A stretch of DNA of 64,000 nucleotides, from positions 25,895 to 89,894 of the forward strand of contig NZ_JACYTN010000021.1 of NCBI RefSeq assembly GCF_014841135.1, in the 5' to 3' direction. Within the stretch, counting starts at the first letter, position 1. Every line of letters begins with the position of its first letter. This stretch comes from Paenibacillus arenosi. GTDB lineage: Bacteria; Bacillota; Bacilli; Paenibacillales; Paenibacillaceae. The notes beneath the pieces were generated by a model. It saw nothing but the letters and a program-made list of their open reading frames with translations, made no database searches and was not told where the DNA came from. A program made the translations under genes and the position numbers. This document shows, one piece after another, positions 38,290 to 48,646 of this stretch.

Positions 38290-38556
38290 TTAGTTATCTA
38301 ATTCTTCCTTGCTTACCAAAGCAACCAAAGCAGCTACCGCTTGGTCTGCATCAGCACCATCAGCAGTGATCGTAACAGAAGTTCCAGAGCTGATCGCGAG
38401 ACTCATGATACCCATGATGCTCTTCGCGTTCACTTTCTTATCTTCTTTTTCAACAAAAATATCAGAGGAATATTTGTTAGCCTCTTGAACGAACAAAGCT
38501 GCAGGTCGAGCGTGTAAGCCTGTCTTCAGTCGTACAACAACTGGTTGTTGAGCCAT
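38290..38556 (-). CDS. HPr family phosphocarrier in the crh position, with His15 retained
   Basis: The 88-residue protein is an HPr fold protein. It lies in the rapZ-yvcK-whiA-crh order where Bacillus subtilis has Crh, and it shares Crh blocks such as VVRLKTGLHARPAALFVQEANKYSSDIF. Crh has Gln at residue 15 and cannot take part in PTS transfer; here residue 15 is His (GLHARPAA). Ser46, the HPr kinase target, is kept in NAKSIMGIMSLA. So it could act both as a PTS carrier and as a CcpA corepressor. HPr kinase is encoded at 57478. A terminator follows. Confidence 0.88.
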   Translation of the reverse strand: MAQQPVVVRLKTGLHARPAALFVQEANKYSSDIFVEKEDKKVNAKSIMGIMSLAISSGTSVTITADGADADQAVAALVALVSKEELDN

Positions 38557-38695
38557 GCGTACTATACCCCCTACTTAAATTCCGTGTATTTGTAATCTTT
38601 ATTCTAACATACCTAAATGTTACTTTTCTTGCAACAATTCTGTTCAATTTATCACATTATAGCATTATTATAGCGTTTTCACTAGCGTTAAGTCG

Positions 38696-39628
38696 CTAAC
38701 TATTGCGAATACGCTCTGCTAATTCATCAAGCTTGCGCAATCGGTGATTAACTCCCGACTTACTGACCTTCCCCTTGAGCAGTTCTCCGACTTCTTTTAG
38801 ATTAATATCAGGGTGTGCTATACGAACCTCTGCTACTTCCTTCAACTTATCTGGCAAGCTGTCGAGCCCCACTTTGCTCTGGATCAACCTGATATTATCA
38901 ATCTGACGAACGGCTGCGCCAATCGTCTTATTTAAGTTTGCCGTCTCACAGTTGACGATTCGATTCACCGAATTGCGCATATCACGCATAATACGCACAT
39001 CCTCAAACTTAAACAGGGCTTGATGAGCCCCAATAATGTTCAAGAACTCAATGATCTTCTCGCCTTCCTTGAGATAGAATACAAAGCCTTTCTTCCGTTC
39101 AATAAACCGAGCGTTCAAATCAAATTGATTTGCAAGATCGACAAGTGCTTTGCAATGCTCCTCATACATCGAGTAGATCTCTAAGTGATAGGACGACCCT
39201 TCAGGGTTATTCACCGATCCTCCTGCAAGAAACGCTCCTCGCAAGTAAGCTCGCTTACAGCAATTGTTTGCCAATGCTCGCTTATCTATACCATCCGTGA
39301 ACATAAAACCTTCTGAGACGATATGCAGATCTTTTAACATCTCCTGCACGAATGCAGGTATGCGCACAATATAAACATTGTTTTTCTTCAGGCGCATCTT
39401 CTTGCGTACAAGCAACTCAGTATGCACTTGATAATGCGCCTTTACTAGTTTATATATACGCCGCGCAATCGCGGCATTTTCTGTCGACACATCAAGTATT
39501 ACTTTACGGTTAGAAGATAACTGGACCGAACCGTTCATACGCATAAGCGCAGACAGTTCCGCCTTCTCGCAGCACCCGTCCCCTTCAATTAACGTTAATT
39601 CCTTCTTGGTCTGTGCCGCGAAAGACAT
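38696..39628 (-). CDS. whiA: WhiA family DNA-binding protein
   Basis: The 310-residue protein combines a LAGLIDADG-like N-terminal fold without nuclease activity ([35 protein letters not shown]) and a C-terminal helix-turn-helix ([46 protein letters not shown]). WhiA controls sporulation-linked division genes in actinomycetes and affects chromosome segregation and division in Bacillus. It lies 7 bp after yvcK in the rapZ-yvcK-whiA cluster, where joint expression is expected. Confidence 0.96.
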   Translation of the reverse strand: MSFAAQTKKELTLIEGDGCCEKAELSALMRMNGSVQLSSNRKVILDVSTENAAIARRIYKLVKAHYQVHTELLVRKKMRLKKNNVYIVRIPAFVQEMLKDLHIVSEGFMFTDGIDKRALANNCCKRAYLRGAFLAGGSVNNPEGSSYHLEIYSMYEEHCKALVDLANQFDLNARFIERKKGFVFYLKEGEKIIEFLNIIGAHQALFKFEDVRIMRDMRNSVNRIVNCETANLNKTIGAAVRQIDNIRLIQSKVGLDSLPDKLKEVAEVRIAHPDINLKEVGELLKGKVSKSGVNHRLRKLDELAERIRNS

Positions 39629-39635
39629 CGTCCAT

Positions 39636-40634
39636 TCACCTCTTTCGTAACATCCAATTTTCCACCAACTGATAGATATGGTGGCTTAATTTATCCGCAT
39701 CATGTCTCAAATACGTACGGAACAGCACTAAGGAGTCAGCAATAACTTGATATCCACGGCTTTTCACTTCTTCAAGATCCAGATGAACAGCGCGTGCGCC
39801 TTTCTCTGCATACTTATCTTGTACTTGAGGCGGAATTTCACCATCATTTACGATGATGTAGTCAAATAACTGGTGACCAATATGTTCTTGAATCGCATCT
39901 AGATGATCACCTACTGTGTAATTGTCGGTCTCGCCAGGCTGAGTCATCACATTACACACAAACAGCTTTACCGCCTTAGAATTTAATACGGCTTCCGCTA
40001 ATTCCGGCACTAATAAATTCGGCATAATACTTGTATACAAACTGCCAGGCCCAATCAGAATGGCATCCGCTTCCTTCAAAGCCTGAACTGCCTCCGGCAG
40101 TGCACGAACATCATCCGGCTCTATAAATACACGCTTAATGCGTTTGCCTACCTTAGGAATATTGGACTCGCCTTCTACAATGGTTCCATCAACCATCTCC
40201 GCCTTTAATAACACGGCTTGATTGGCAGCAGGCAGCACACGCCCCCGAACAGCTAGGACACGGCTTAGCTCTCTAACGCCAGCAACAAAGTCACCTGTAA
40301 TATCCGTCATCGCAGCCAAAATCAAGTTGCCCAAGCTATGTCCTGCAAGGCCACTGCCCTGATGAAAACGGTATTTTAACATTTCAGACAAAGAGGGCTC
40401 TACATCAGCCAGTGCCGTCAATACGCTGCGTATATCGCCAGGCGGGGGCATATGCAGCTCACTGCGTAAAATCCCCGAACTGCCTCCATCGTCAGCTACG
40501 GTTACGATAGCGGTAATATCGAGCGGTTTTTCTTTCAACCCGCGCAGCATAACAGATAGGCCAGTTCCTCCACCCATAACGACAATACGCGGTCGATTGC
40601 GCGTTCCTTCAATGTCTGCATCCTTATGCGTCAT
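39636..40634 (-). CDS. yvcK: YvcK/CofD-like gluconeogenesis and cell-shape factor
   Basis: The 332-residue protein starts [23 protein letters not shown], the nucleotide-sugar-binding loop of the YvcK/CofD family. [38 protein letters not shown] and [20 protein letters not shown] are signature segments. [20 protein letters not shown] follows. In Bacillus YvcK binds UDP-GlcNAc, is needed for growth on gluconeogenic carbon, and helps localise wall synthesis. It is 15 bp after rapZ, with GGAGG upstream. Confidence 0.95.
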   Translation of the reverse strand: MTHKDADIEGTRNRPRIVVMGGGTGLSVMLRGLKEKPLDITAIVTVADDGGSSGILRSELHMPPPGDIRSVLTALADVEPSLSEMLKYRFHQGSGLAGHSLGNLILAAMTDITGDFVAGVRELSRVLAVRGRVLPAANQAVLLKAEMVDGTIVEGESNIPKVGKRIKRVFIEPDDVRALPEAVQALKEADAILIGPGSLYTSIMPNLLVPELAEAVLNSKAVKLFVCNVMTQPGETDNYTVGDHLDAIQEHIGHQLFDYIIVNDGEIPPQVQDKYAEKGARAVHLDLEEVKSRGYQVIADSLVLFRTYLRHDADKLSHHIYQLVENWMLRKR

Positions 40635-40649
40635 CGTAGCGACCTCCTG

Positions 40650-41546
40650 TTAGTGACGATCCCTCTCAGAGTCACGATGGCTCACACGTACGACTTCCGT
40701 ATCACTTGAACCAATCATGCGTCCCAAGTATTCAGCGATAGCCACTGAACGATGTTTGCCGCCTGTGCAGCCAATACCAATGACTACTTGTCCCTTGCCT
40801 TCTTTCTGATACTGAGGAATTAAGAAATTAAGCATATCCAACAGCTTCTGCAGAAAAGCTTGGGTTTCAGGCCATTTCATCACATAATCATACACTTCAG
40901 CATCCTGTCCCGTCCGAGGGCGAAGAGCATCTACATAATGAGGATTAGGTAAAAATCGCACATCAAATATGAGGTCTGCATCTATTGGCACTCCATACTT
41001 AAATCCGAACGAAGTTACGTTAATCGGCATAATTTGCTGATTGGTATGATTGAAGCGTGAAATAATACGCTCTTTAAGCTGTGCAGGCTTCAAGTTGCTC
41101 GTGTCGATGACTTGTGTCGCCCAACCTTTCAATTCTTCAAGCAACTTACGTTCCTGATGGATACCATCAAGCGGCATGCCATCTGGGGCTAGGGGATGAC
41201 GACGACGGCTCTCCTTGTATCGACGTACAAGCACACCATCTGTTGCATCCAAAAATAAGATTTCACAACTAATCGTATAATGATCTCGGATATGATTTAA
41301 TGATTCCGATAAGGCCGTAAAAAATTCCCGTCCGCGCAAGTCAATTACAAGCGCCACCTTGCCGATCTTTCCTTTTGATTGCTCGATAAGTTCTGCAAAC
41401 TTCGGAATTAAGACAGGGGGTAAATTATCTACACAAAAGAAACCCAAATCTTCTAGACTCTGCACCGCAATCGTCTTCCCTGCACCAGACATGCCGGTAA
41501 TAATGACGAGCTTCGCCAATGCAGATGTTTCCATTGATTCATTCAT
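40650..41546 (-). CDS. rapZ: RNase adapter/nucleotide-binding protein RapZ
   Basis: The 298-residue protein has Walker [28 protein letters not shown] near residue 18, Walker B-like [10 protein letters not shown], and the C-terminal UDP-GlcNAc-sensing region with [22 protein letters not shown]. RapZ (YvcJ) is a P-loop protein that controls GlmS synthesis through RNA decay in enterobacteria and supports competence in Bacillus. It heads the rapZ-yvcK-whiA group. GGAGG lies about 7 nt before the ATG. Confidence 0.95.
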   Translation of the reverse strand: MNESMETSALAKLVIITGMSGAGKTIAVQSLEDLGFFCVDNLPPVLIPKFAELIEQSKGKIGKVALVIDLRGREFFTALSESLNHIRDHYTISCEILFLDATDGVLVRRYKESRRRHPLAPDGMPLDGIHQERKLLEELKGWATQVIDTSNLKPAQLKERIISRFNHTNQQIMPINVTSFGFKYGVPIDADLIFDVRFLPNPHYVDALRPRTGQDAEVYDYVMKWPETQAFLQKLLDMLNFLIPQYQKEGKGQVVIGIGCTGGKHRSVAIAEYLGRMIGSSDTEVVRVSHRDSERDRH

Positions 41547-41649
41547 CGTTCGTCCCCTCCTTGTCCGAATCGATTACGAACCGAATCTGTTTCAACTCGT
41601 ACCTATAGCCTACTAAATTGTATTCAGCATACAACTGGAACACATTATA

Positions 41650-42603
41650 CTAAGAACGAATAAACAACCCTGCTGCACCGATCATTCCTGCATCGTTTCC
41701 TAGTTGAGCTGCTTCAATGGAAACACCAAGCGTAACAGGTTCAGGTGACAATTTCATAAACGACTCTCGAATCTGTTCGAATAAGAATTCCCCTGCCTTA
41801 GATACGCCACCACCGATAATGAAACGCTGCGGATTCAATGTCACTGCTACAGCAGCCATTGACTTACCGATATAGTAAGCAGCACGACTTACGATGCGAA
41901 TGGCAACTTCGTCCCCTGCTTTGGCAGCATCGAATACATCTTTTGCTGTAATCGCTTCTTCCAGCAAGGACAAGGATGTCCGATCGCCACGTTTAACTGC
42001 ATCATCAGCCATACGAATAATGCCCGTTGCAGAAGATACTGTTTCCAAGCAGCCCATCTTGCCACAGCCGCATTGAATCGCTTCCAAATCTGGGATTACT
42101 GACATGTGTCCAAGTTCTCCGGCAAGTCCGTTAAATCCTTGCACAATCTTTCCGTCGCTAATGATTCCGCCGCCTACACCTGTTCCAAGCGTATAGCATA
42201 CGCAGAAATCGATACCTTTGCCTGCTCCGCTCCATACTTCACCCAATGCCGCTACATTCGCGTCATTGTCAATCTTAATCGGCTTGCCCAAACGTTCTTC
42301 TAATATGGAACGAATCGGCACATCCTTAAATCCTACATTGGGCGCTAGCAAGATAACGCCTTCCTTCACATTCGTGAACCCAGCAACACCTGCGCCGACT
42401 CCAGCAACCTGACTCCAATCGTAGGAGGATTCCTCTACGATATGACGTACATATTTCTCGATGTTATCGATTACCGCTTCAGGACCTTTCGACACTTCAG
42501 TTGGACCCTCAAAAACTTGCAATAGATTTCCTTCTGCACTTACGAGTCCGACCTTAATTGCCGTTCCTCCCAAATCGACACCCACGTAGATTTGCTCAGA
42601 CAT
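41650..42603 (-). CDS. glcK: ROK-family glucokinase
   Basis: The 317-residue kinase phosphorylates free glucose. It shows the ATP phosphate-binding start YVGVDLGGTAIKVGLV, the catalytic IDNDANVAALGEVWSGAG, the ROK glycine-rich LGTGVGGGIISDG, and the zinc-binding CGCGKMGCLE with His in GELGHMSV. GKSMAAVAVTLNPQRFIIGGGVSKAG completes the C-terminal lobe. It is located between trxB and rapZ, about 100 bp from rapZ. The pairing with yvcK and an HPr-like gene fits a carbon-control neighbourhood. Confidence 0.94.
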   Translation of the reverse strand: MSEQIYVGVDLGGTAIKVGLVSAEGNLLQVFEGPTEVSKGPEAVIDNIEKYVRHIVEESSYDWSQVAGVGAGVAGFTNVKEGVILLAPNVGFKDVPIRSILEERLGKPIKIDNDANVAALGEVWSGAGKGIDFCVCYTLGTGVGGGIISDGKIVQGFNGLAGELGHMSVIPDLEAIQCGCGKMGCLETVSSATGIIRMADDAVKRGDRTSLSLLEEAITAKDVFDAAKAGDEVAIRIVSRAAYYIGKSMAAVAVTLNPQRFIIGGGVSKAGEFLFEQIRESFMKLSPEPVTLGVSIEAAQLGNDAGMIGAAGLFIRS

Positions 42604-42702
42604 GCGTCATCCACCTTTTATTCATAATCGTATGGTACTTCTGTACCCAATATACGCGAACCCACTAGTGAGGTCAAGAGAACTCACTGGCTGAACACAT
42701 AG

Positions 42703-42727
42703 AGACGGAGCCATTGCGACTCCGTCT
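42703..42727 (-). terminator. Hairpin downstream of trxB
   Basis: AGACGGAG (42703-42710) and CTCCGTCT (42720-42727) form a perfect 8-bp stem without a strong U-run, between trxB and glcK. Confidence 0.55.
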
Positions 42728-42800
42728 AAACTTGGTTGTCATCTATCAATGAAAAGCATATTTATAATATGAATATTACCTACTAACGCGAGTTATGCCA

Positions 42801-43760
42801 TTAAAGGCTTTTGCTCCAGTCATGAACCATATTGCCCTCAAGATATTTCTCACAATCCAAGGCAGCCTGACATCCTGAACCCGCAGCTGTAATCGCTTGA
42901 CGATACTTCGTATCGAATACATCGCCTGCAGCGAAAATACCTGGAACGCTAGTTTCTGTTGTGCCTGGAGTAACAACGATATAACCGTTCTCATCAAGAT
43001 TCACATGACCACGCAAGAAGTCTGTATTCGGCTTGTGACCGATTGCTACGAATAGACCATCCGTCTCAATAACGCGCTCTTCACCTGTCTCGTTATCCTT
43101 AACACGAAGACCCGTAACACCCATGCCTGTTGCCTCTACTTCGATTGGCGTTACGTTAAGATCCCAGCTAATTTTGCTGTTCTCACGAGCACGATCCTGC
43201 ATAATTTTTGATGCACGCAGTTCATTACGACGATGCACCAACGTTACGCCAGAACCAAAACGAGTTAAGAAATTAGCTTCTTCCATAGCGGAATCTCCAC
43301 CACCAACAACGACGATCTTCTTATTGCGGAAGAAGAAACCGTCACATGTTGCACATGCGCTAACCCCTTTACCCAAGTTCTCTTGCTCACCAGGAATGTT
43401 CATATATTTAGCAGAAGCACCTGTCGCTACAATGACAGCCTCCGCTACAATTTCGCCAATTCCTTCAACTTGAAGTTTAAATGGACGCTCAGACACATCT
43501 ACGCTTGTAACCCAACCTGTTTTGAAAGTCGTTCCGAAACGCTCGGCTTGCTTGCGCATGTTGTCCATCAATTCTGGACCCATAATGCCCTCAGGGAAGC
43601 CAGGGAAGTTCTCAACATCTGTCGTTGTAGTCAGCTGTCCACCTGGTTGAGGGCCTTCGATAACGAGTGGTTCCATGTTGGCACGTGCCAAGTAAATAGC
43701 CGCTGTATAGCCAGCAGGACCTGTTCCGATTACGACAACTTTGTGTATTTTTTTCTCCAT
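42801..43760 (-). CDS. trxB: Thioredoxin-disulfide reductase
   Basis: The 319-residue flavoenzyme moves electrons from NADPH to thioredoxin. FAD-binding GTGPAGYTAAIYLARANMEPLVIEG, the redox pair CATC (about residue 138), NADPH-binding VVVGGGDSAMEEANFL, and the C-terminal FAD block GIFAAGDVFDTKYRQAITAAGSGCQAAL are all present. AGGAGG lies 8 nt before the ATG. It comes before glcK-rapZ-yvcK as in other Bacillales. Confidence 0.97.
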   Translation of the reverse strand: MEKKIHKVVVIGTGPAGYTAAIYLARANMEPLVIEGPQPGGQLTTTTDVENFPGFPEGIMGPELMDNMRKQAERFGTTFKTGWVTSVDVSERPFKLQVEGIGEIVAEAVIVATGASAKYMNIPGEQENLGKGVSACATCDGFFFRNKKIVVVGGGDSAMEEANFLTRFGSGVTLVHRRNELRASKIMQDRARENSKISWDLNVTPIEVEATGMGVTGLRVKDNETGEERVIETDGLFVAIGHKPNTDFLRGHVNLDENGYIVVTPGTTETSVPGIFAAGDVFDTKYRQAITAAGSGCQAALDCEKYLEGNMVHDWSKSL

Positions 43761-43910
43761 TGTAACTTCCTCCTATATAAAATAATGTTCTGCATATATA
43801 TCATGTTTATCAAATAAACGGCATTTTCGTAAAGCTAGCTTGATGATGAATGGTTCAACGCAATCCACGCAATTGGTGTATTCAATACAACAGTATGCCT
43901 AGCAAATTAA

Positions 43911-45815
43911 TTATTGCGTAACATCCATTGTGTCGATTTCGCTTACTTCATCCATTCGCTTCACATGCTTGCTAATTGTAGCTGAAGATGTGCCGTAACG
44001 CTCCGCCAATTGTTCCAAAGTAACGTCGCATTGATAAAGCTTCGCTACGCGATACTCTAGCGCTGCCGACCATGCTTCCGCTTTTTGAAGTCGAGGAACG
44101 TCGGGATATAGCTGCGTCAGAAACTCAATCCACATCGTCTCAATATCATGCAGCATAAATACATTGTATCGACCCTGCATGTGCGACTCTGTAGTCGTGA
44201 GAACCTTCTGCCATACCTCTTTCCACTCTGGGAGATGATTAGCTAAATGGTTGCTCGACTGACTAAGTTCTTCACCTTGCATCTCAAATGTAATCGGTCC
44301 TTCAACACCCATCTTACGCAGCATATAAAAAGCAACCTGCTTCAAATATAACTCTTGTGCCGGATCAAGCAGCAAATTGTGCAATGCTTCCTTGGCTTCT
44401 TCATCATGAAGCAAATGAATCGCCTGCAACGCTTGCAGCTTCGTTCCTGTTTCACCAAAACGTAACGCCCAGAACAAGGATGAACGTACGAGCGGATCCG
44501 TCTTCAACTGCTGCTCCCAAGCCGTTTCGAGTGCAGCTGGATCATCTTCTCTAACAGCTTGCAATCCCTCTGACGATTTGAACTTTAACGTATTCATCTG
44601 GCGTTTCAATTGCTGCTCTTGTCGACGTCTCTCTTCTTCATAAGGGATACGATAATGATAGCTTGGCATAGGATCTAACTTACCATCCACGACTTGCTGC
44701 AACTGCTCAATATAATAAGCAGCTACGCCAGATTCATTATCCAACCTTCTACATGTTGCCCACCAACGACCTGCCTCATCATAACGATTCACGTGGCATG
44801 CTGCTACTGCTGCGTAATGGTATAGACTCGCATCGCTAACTGCACCTTTTACAATGAGTCGTTTCAAATGACGATACGCTTCGCTATGCTCGCCTAAACT
44901 TCCCATCGTGGTGGCCAGCTTAAATGCGTGCTCTTGATGGAATGGCTCTGTCTTAGATAAGACTTGCACAAGATCAGCTACACGAGCTTCATTACCCGCA
45001 TGCTTTTCGAAAATAACAAGATTGCACAGTGCATGCAGATTCCCGCTATCTCGCTCTAGTACATTTTCCAACGTGCTAACAGCCTCATCAAAACGTCCCA
45101 TATAGTAATAAGCAAGGGCCAAATTGTTGCGCGCCGCAAGATAATCTGGATCCTGTTCAAGAACTTCAAGCAGCATTCGTTCCGCTTCGATGAACTTGCC
45201 TTCTTCTAATAAAGCGCGAGCTCGTTCATGACTGATCTCAGAATCATCATCAGAATTGAAGTGCTCTTGCTCCTCAACCACATCATCTTCTACTTCTTTA
45301 GACGAGAATGATTCAGATAATTGCTCCTTCATTTCTTTAAGACGTTCTGCTTTAGATCGTACAGGCTGGCTAGAATGGCGCATATCATCCATCAACATTT
45401 GAAGCATTTCTTCTGCTTCTTCCGCATAAGCTCCATACGGATCTTCCTTCAGATAATGCCGCAGCAGCGCTTCTGCCTGCTCAAATTGCTCCAAATAAGC
45501 GCAGTTATTTGCCATATAATAAAAACAATCTGTCATTTCAGGCTCAACATGGTGGACAACATGTTCAAGAATTTGATTCGACTCCTCAAACTGTCCACTT
45601 TCAGCGAGAACGCCTGCTAGATTACATTGATGTATAGGGTTGTCTGGTTCACATTGTACGGCCTTACGAAAATATGTTAACGCCTTGTCGTAACGCAGCC
45701 GCTCTAACGCCTTCATTCCACGTTCCGCATACGCTGCGCCATCCACCGGAAACGCAACAATCTTCGCAGTTGAAACAAGGTCAGTTCCGGTTGATTGTGG
45801 CTTATTATCTGCCAT
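43911..45815 (-). CDS. TPR-repeat protein with C-terminal helix-turn-helix
   Basis: The ATG at 45815 is 10 nt after AGGAGG, giving 634 residues. TPR units are visible at about residues 33-65 (ALTYFRKAVQCEPDNPIHQCNLAGVLAESGQFEE), 100-130, and 205-270 (ARALLEEGKFIEAERMLLEVLEQDPDYLAARNNLALAYYYMGRF). The middle is helical and HEAT-like. The end (LEQLAERYGTSSATISKHVKRMDEV) is a helix-turn-helix, so DNA binding is possible. There is no signal peptide. It stands between the his operon and trxB. The function is unknown; a scaffold or regulator role is a guess. Confidence 0.85.
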   Translation of the reverse strand: MADNKPQSTGTDLVSTAKIVAFPVDGAAYAERGMKALERLRYDKALTYFRKAVQCEPDNPIHQCNLAGVLAESGQFEESNQILEHVVHHVEPEMTDCFYYMANNCAYLEQFEQAEALLRHYLKEDPYGAYAEEAEEMLQMLMDDMRHSSQPVRSKAERLKEMKEQLSESFSSKEVEDDVVEEQEHFNSDDDSEISHERARALLEEGKFIEAERMLLEVLEQDPDYLAARNNLALAYYYMGRFDEAVSTLENVLERDSGNLHALCNLVIFEKHAGNEARVADLVQVLSKTEPFHQEHAFKLATTMGSLGEHSEAYRHLKRLIVKGAVSDASLYHYAAVAACHVNRYDEAGRWWATCRRLDNESGVAAYYIEQLQQVVDGKLDPMPSYHYRIPYEEERRRQEQQLKRQMNTLKFKSSEGLQAVREDDPAALETAWEQQLKTDPLVRSSLFWALRFGETGTKLQALQAIHLLHDEEAKEALHNLLLDPAQELYLKQVAFYMLRKMGVEGPITFEMQGEELSQSSNHLANHLPEWKEVWQKVLTTTESHMQGRYNVFMLHDIETMWIEFLTQLYPDVPRLQKAEAWSAALEYRVAKLYQCDVTLEQLAERYGTSSATISKHVKRMDEVSEIDTMDVTQ

Positions 45816-46005
45816 CGCCAAGGCACCTCCTAACTATAACTAGTGTTAATTTGGATAGTACAATCTCCAGTATAACACAACGACAGTTATTTCCCTCAAT
45901 TACTATAAGGGAGCAGTAAGGACCGTACTTCACCCCTTTACATCACTTCATCCAGACATCGACTATTAGCAAAATGAGACGGCTAACTGATACTTATTTT
46001 TAATT

Positions 46006-46020
46006 TATAATTATTATCAT
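46006..46020 (-). promoter_or_regulatory. Weak Fur-like repeat upstream of the TPR gene
   Basis: TTATAATTATTATCA matches the 7-1-7 Fur consensus at 14 of 15 positions, but the area is almost pure A/T, so chance is likely. Confidence 0.25.
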
Positions 46021-46076
46021 CATTATACCCCCTTACCCTATATATTAGCAATCGGTCATTTGAAGTTTTTATAGAT

Positions 46077-46129
46077 AAAAAAAACACAGATTCACTTTAG
46101 CCGTTTGGTAACGACGAAGGTCTGTGTTT
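46077..46129 (-). terminator. his operon terminator
   Basis: AAACACAGA and TCTGTGTTT form the outer stem around a 30-nt interior, followed by eight U residues on the minus strand, about 50 bp after hisIE. Confidence 0.8.
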
Positions 46130-46182
46130 GTTAAATATTTCTTATATGTGGTGACAATCATAGCTGCTTCCTTCTACTCAAC

Positions 46183-46980
46183 TTATTCTTTATTCTTCAC
46201 CTTACCCAATTGGTTATAGTCTTCACGACGAGGCTTCGCATGTCGACGGGATAATTCAGATAACACCGTATCAAAGCTTACTTTACGGTCTTGCAACAGC
46301 ACAAGCAAATGGAACATCAAATCGCTAACTTCACTAGTCAGCTCTTCGGCATCATTATTTTTAGCTGCAATAATGACTTCGGCTGCTTCCTCACCGATTT
46401 TTTTTAATATTTTATCGAGCCCTTGATTGAACAAATACGTCGTATATGCCCCTTCTGGACGTTCACGCTCCCGTTCCACAATCGTTTGAGCCAATTGGTC
46501 CAGAACATGAACAGATGCATTCCCCTCTTCAACAGCGTCAGCTACAACTGGTTGAACTTGTACCTTTAGCTGCTTAGCGACTTCTTCCTGTTCGACTACA
46601 CTTGGCTTCAATTGACCAGAATGAGTCCCGTTTTCCTCGTCAAAGCAAGTATACGTCCCCGTATGACAAGCCGGCCCATTGGGATTTACTTGAATGAGCA
46701 ATGTGTCACGATCACAGTCTACTGCAAGTTCCACAATACACTGCGTATTGCCTGAGGTAGCTCCTTTATGCCACAACTCTTTCCTAGAACGGCTCCAAAA
46801 GACAGTCTCTCCCCGCTCCAATGACAACTGCAATGATTCGCGATTCATGTAAGCCATCATCAGTACAGCTTTTGTTTCTGCATCTTGTACAATGGCAGGC
46901 AGAAGGCCTTGCTCATTCCAACGGAGGGATTGTACCCAAGCCTCATTATCTTCGATTAATGCTATCTGCTGAAGCTTCAT
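46183..46980 (-). CDS. hisI: Bifunctional phosphoribosyl-AMP cyclohydrolase/phosphoribosyl-ATP pyrophosphatase
   Basis: This 265-residue fused HisI-HisE enzyme performs steps 2 and 3 of histidine synthesis. The HisI half has [35 protein letters not shown], the metal-binding [11 protein letters not shown] and [11 protein letters not shown]. The HisE half (about 155-265) has [34 protein letters not shown] and [18 protein letters not shown] linker of about 30 residues separates them. It is the last gene of the operon and overlaps hisF by 4 nt. Confidence 0.96.
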   Translation of the reverse strand: MKLQQIALIEDNEAWVQSLRWNEQGLLPAIVQDAETKAVLMMAYMNRESLQLSLERGETVFWSRSRKELWHKGATSGNTQCIVELAVDCDRDTLLIQVNPNGPACHTGTYTCFDEENGTHSGQLKPSVVEQEEVAKQLKVQVQPVVADAVEEGNASVHVLDQLAQTIVERERERPEGAYTTYLFNQGLDKILKKIGEEAAEVIIAAKNNDAEELTSEVSDLMFHLLVLLQDRKVSFDTVLSELSRRHAKPRREDYNQLGKVKNKE

Positions 46981-47735
46981 CGCACAGTCACTCCCTTTTC
47001 GCGCAAGCGTCCTTTCACTTGTGCAATCGAGATCTCTTTGTAATGGAAAATAGATGCCGCCAAGGCTGCATCGGCTCCACCCGAAGTTAATACCTCATCG
47101 AAATGCTCCACTGCACCTGCACCACCAGATGCAATGACAGGAATTGTAACGGCTTGCGATACTGCCTGAGTAAGCTTCACATCAAAGCCATCCTTCGTTC
47201 CATCCGCATCCATACTCGTTAGCAGCAGTTCTCCAGCTCCAAGCTGAGCAGCCTCCTGCGCCCATGAAAGAGCTCGAATTCCAGTCGGAGTACGTCCTCC
47301 ATGTGTGTACACTTCCCAGTCTTGCCACTCCTCATTAAATCTGGCATCAATCGCTACAACGATACACTGACTGCCGAACCGCTTTGCCCCTTCAGCGATA
47401 AGTTCCGGTCTGCGCACCGCAGCAGTATTAATCCCAATCTTATCGGCTCCTGCCCGCAGCAAACGCATCATATCGTCTGTCGTCGAAATGCCGCCTCCCA
47501 CCGTGAAAGGAATCGAAATACTTCCCGCTGTTTCGCGTACAACATCAATCATCGTTGCTCTACCCTCCACAGAGGCTGATATATCTAAAAAAACAAGCTC
47601 GTCTGCACCCTCAGCATCATAGAGCGCAGCTAATTGCACTGGATCACCTGCATCTCGAAGCTGAACAAAGTTAACTCCCTTCACTACACGGCCATCCTTC
47701 ACGTCTAGGCAAGGTATAATTCGCTTCGCTAACAT
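46977..47735 (-). CDS. hisF: Imidazole glycerol phosphate synthase cyclase subunit HisF
   Basis: The ATG at 47735 gives 252 residues starting [23 protein letters not shown], the usual HisF N-terminus with the catalytic Asp; a longer frame to 47762 lacks homology. The second catalytic Asp lies in [13 protein letters not shown] and the phosphate loop in [14 protein letters not shown]. It uses ammonia from HisH to form imidazole glycerol phosphate and AICAR. GGGAGG lies about 10 nt upstream. The stop overlaps hisIE. Confidence 0.96.
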   Translation of the reverse strand: MLAKRIIPCLDVKDGRVVKGVNFVQLRDAGDPVQLAALYDAEGADELVFLDISASVEGRATMIDVVRETAGSISIPFTVGGGISTTDDMMRLLRAGADKIGINTAAVRRPELIAEGAKRFGSQCIVVAIDARFNEEWQDWEVYTHGGRTPTGIRALSWAQEAAQLGAGELLLTSMDADGTKDGFDVKLTQAVSQAVTIPVIASGGAGAVEHFDEVLTSGGADAALAASIFHYKEISIAQVKGRLREKGVTVR

Positions 47736-47844
47736 CTCCCGCTTCTCCTCCCCTCTAGGCACAGCAATTCAATAACTGTATGACTATTTGTCTAATTAAC
47801 AAGCAGTGTTCATTAACGACGATATTCCATATTCATATAATCTC

Positions 47845-48591
47845 TTATCTACCTTGGACAGCTGACACATTCAAAGCTTGTGATAGATCAACCGCGCCTG
47901 TGTACAATGCCTTACCAATAATGGCACCACTAACACCTTGATCCGCAAATGCAGCAAGTGCTTCAACATCAGCCAAGCTGCTTACCCCACCAGATGCAAT
48001 GACTTGCTGTCCGGATGCACGAGCAAGCTCGACAATTGCCTCGACATTAGGACCCTGCATCATACCGTCCCGCGAAATATCCGTAAAAATAAACGTGTCC
48101 GCACCTTCTCCTGCAAGCTCCTGTGCCAAATCAACCGCACGGACAGTAGAAGTCTCCAACCACCCACGTGTCGCTACATAGCCGTTACGCGCGTCCAGTC
48201 CAATTGCAATCTGACTGCCATAACGTTTCAATACGTTCTGCACAAATACACGGTCCTCGATTGCAGCCGTTCCAAGAATAACTCGACGAACACCAAGTTC
48301 AAGCAAACGTTCTACATCTGCTTCCGTACGCAATCCTCCCCCAACCTGAACAGGAATATCTACAGATTGCGCAATCTCCCCGATAACAGCATCATTAATT
48401 GGCTTGCCTTCCTTAGCTCCGTCCAAGTCCACCAAATGAATCCATGAAGCGCCCTCTGCTTTCCATTTGAGCGCCACTTCAGCTGGATGCTCATTGTATA
48501 CCGTCTCTTGTCCATAATCCCCTTGGACAAGACGTACGCACTTCCCACCGCGAATATCAATTGCAGGATATATCGTAAATGCAGCAGACAT
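47845..48591 (-). CDS. hisA: ProFAR isomerase HisA
   Basis: HisA opens the ribose ring of ProFAR in step 4. The 248-residue barrel has FTIYPAIDIRGGKCVRLVQGDYGQETVY with catalytic Asp, HLVDLDGAKEGKPIN, IFTDISRDGMMQGPN with the second catalytic Asp, and VIASGGVSSLADV. It resembles HisF as expected. It lies between hisH and hisF with GAGGAG about 7 nt upstream of the ATG. Confidence 0.96.
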   Translation of the reverse strand: MSAAFTIYPAIDIRGGKCVRLVQGDYGQETVYNEHPAEVALKWKAEGASWIHLVDLDGAKEGKPINDAVIGEIAQSVDIPVQVGGGLRTEADVERLLELGVRRVILGTAAIEDRVFVQNVLKRYGSQIAIGLDARNGYVATRGWLETSTVRAVDLAQELAGEGADTFIFTDISRDGMMQGPNVEAIVELARASGQQVIASGGVSSLADVEALAAFADQGVSGAIIGKALYTGAVDLSQALNVSAVQGR

Positions 48592-48646
48592 ATTTGCTCC
48601 TCCTCGCCTCTCAGCCCATTCATCTATGAGATGACTCGCTCATTCA

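Larger units (their letters stand above)
45816..46182. other. Spacer between TPR gene and hisIE
   Basis: It holds the his terminator and an AT-rich Fur-like repeat. I see no further gene. Confidence 0.6.
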
